From: Defluviitaleaceae bacterium
GTDB lineage: Bacteria > Bacillota > Clostridia > Lachnospirales > UBA5962
Length of the DNA: 64,000 nt
Direction of reading: 5' to 3'
Assembly (NCBI GenBank): GCA_009779915.1
Contig: WRBA01000006.1
Span: 1 to 64,000, forward strand
The notes below the pieces were generated by a model. That model did no database searches, was not told where the DNA came from, and saw nothing but the letters and a program-made list of their open reading frames with translations. A program made the translations under genes and the position numbers. This document shows, in pieces, positions 63,845-64,000 of the stretch. Each line of letters begins with the position of its first letter. The first letter of the stretch is position 1.

Positions 63845-64000
63845 TCATAGACTGGTATTGTCAGGTGAAATCAGTGCAATAAGGTAAGTTATAACGCTGG
63901 CGATAAAATAAGCAATTATAGCATTGTGCATAAGAGTAAGGTCGTGGTGTATGGCAAGAAAAAATATATCATATACAACCCATAGGCTGTAGCCAACAGC
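63845..64000 (-). CDS. partial membrane protein (3' end only)
   Basis: 51 codons and a stop, open at the window edge. It reads AVGYSLWVVYDIFFLAIHHD, then a hydrophobic helix and SPDNTSL. Short hydrophobic helices of this type recall YgjV-like inner membrane proteins, but too little is present to be sure. Its convergence to the groE promoter region means it reads towards groES. Confidence 0.45.
   Translation of the reverse strand, partial: AVGYSLWVVYDIFFLAIHHDLTLMHNAIIAYFIASVITYLIALISPDNTSL

Overview
The window looks like a chromosomal segment of a low-to-mid GC Firmicute of the class Clostridia, possibly a Lachnospirales-like lineage (order is a weak inference). The evidence is gene content and order: a WalRK operon with YycH/YycI partners, the run maf-mreB-mreC-mreD-mrdA(PBP2)-minC-minD-minE-rodA-mgsA, an SRP RNA with an Alu-type 5' end beside dnaX-ybaB-recR, holA behind comEC, and CIRCE-controlled groES-groEL. 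Strong AGGAGG ribosome sites are the rule. No rRNA, phage, IS transposase or CRISPR array was seen.

Layout. 0-9.2 kb (minus strand): yycI, yycH, walK, walR, a RelE-type toxin fused in frame to its antitoxin, ysxC, lon and an HD-domain protein, mostly overlapping or nearly so. 9.5-21.2 kb (plus): a lipoprotein, maf, then the cell-shape, division and elongation genes ending in a divergent methylglyoxal synthase. 21.5-33.1 kb (plus): a surface locus of two giant secreted proteins (1904 and 1480 aa) and a three-SLH-repeat protein with a tail that is 20% tryptophan, starting at a consensus promoter and ending at a terminator. 33.3-38.2 kb (plus): tRNA-Arg(CCG), diaminopropionate ammonia-lyase, a SIMPL protein, a GNAT, a DUF695-RraB protein and an SDR. 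38.2-47.7 kb (minus): a Cys-rich protein, lepB, a small acidic protein, a TPM/LemA-like/XpaC membrane cluster, a GH13 amylase, a membrane-tethered XRE regulator, a GH18 protein and divIVA. 47.8-54.2 kb (mostly plus): tadA, SRP RNA, dnaX, ybaB, recR (apparently CTG-initiated), and a WYL regulator whose 40-bp promoter/operator recurs before a small gene and an Fpg-like glycosylase. 54.4-60.1 kb (minus): holA, comEC, a 30-codon leader ORF, a truncated XRE gene, and an Eco47II-type restriction enzyme with its C5-methyltransferase. 60.3-64 kb: a secreted protein, groEL, groES, CIRCE, and the end of a membrane protein.

A striking feature is the intergenic DNA. It is long for a Firmicute and full of short non-coding elements with terminal inverted repeats and internal hairpins. 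At least six families recur (called A to H below), some abutting stop codons. One copy of family B sits inside a copy of family A, and the B copies keep hairpins at matching places while the arm sequences differ. These elements have spread operons apart, for example mreC from mreD by 1 kb.

Most notable points: the in-frame toxin-antitoxin fusion translationally coupled to walR; the nested, structure-conserving repeats; the Trp-rich SLH protein; the duplicated WYL operator-promoter with a glycosylase lacking the Pro2 nucleophile; the CTG start of recR; the methylglyoxal synthase with changed catalytic residues; and the XRE gene cut short at a repeat next to the restriction-modification pair.
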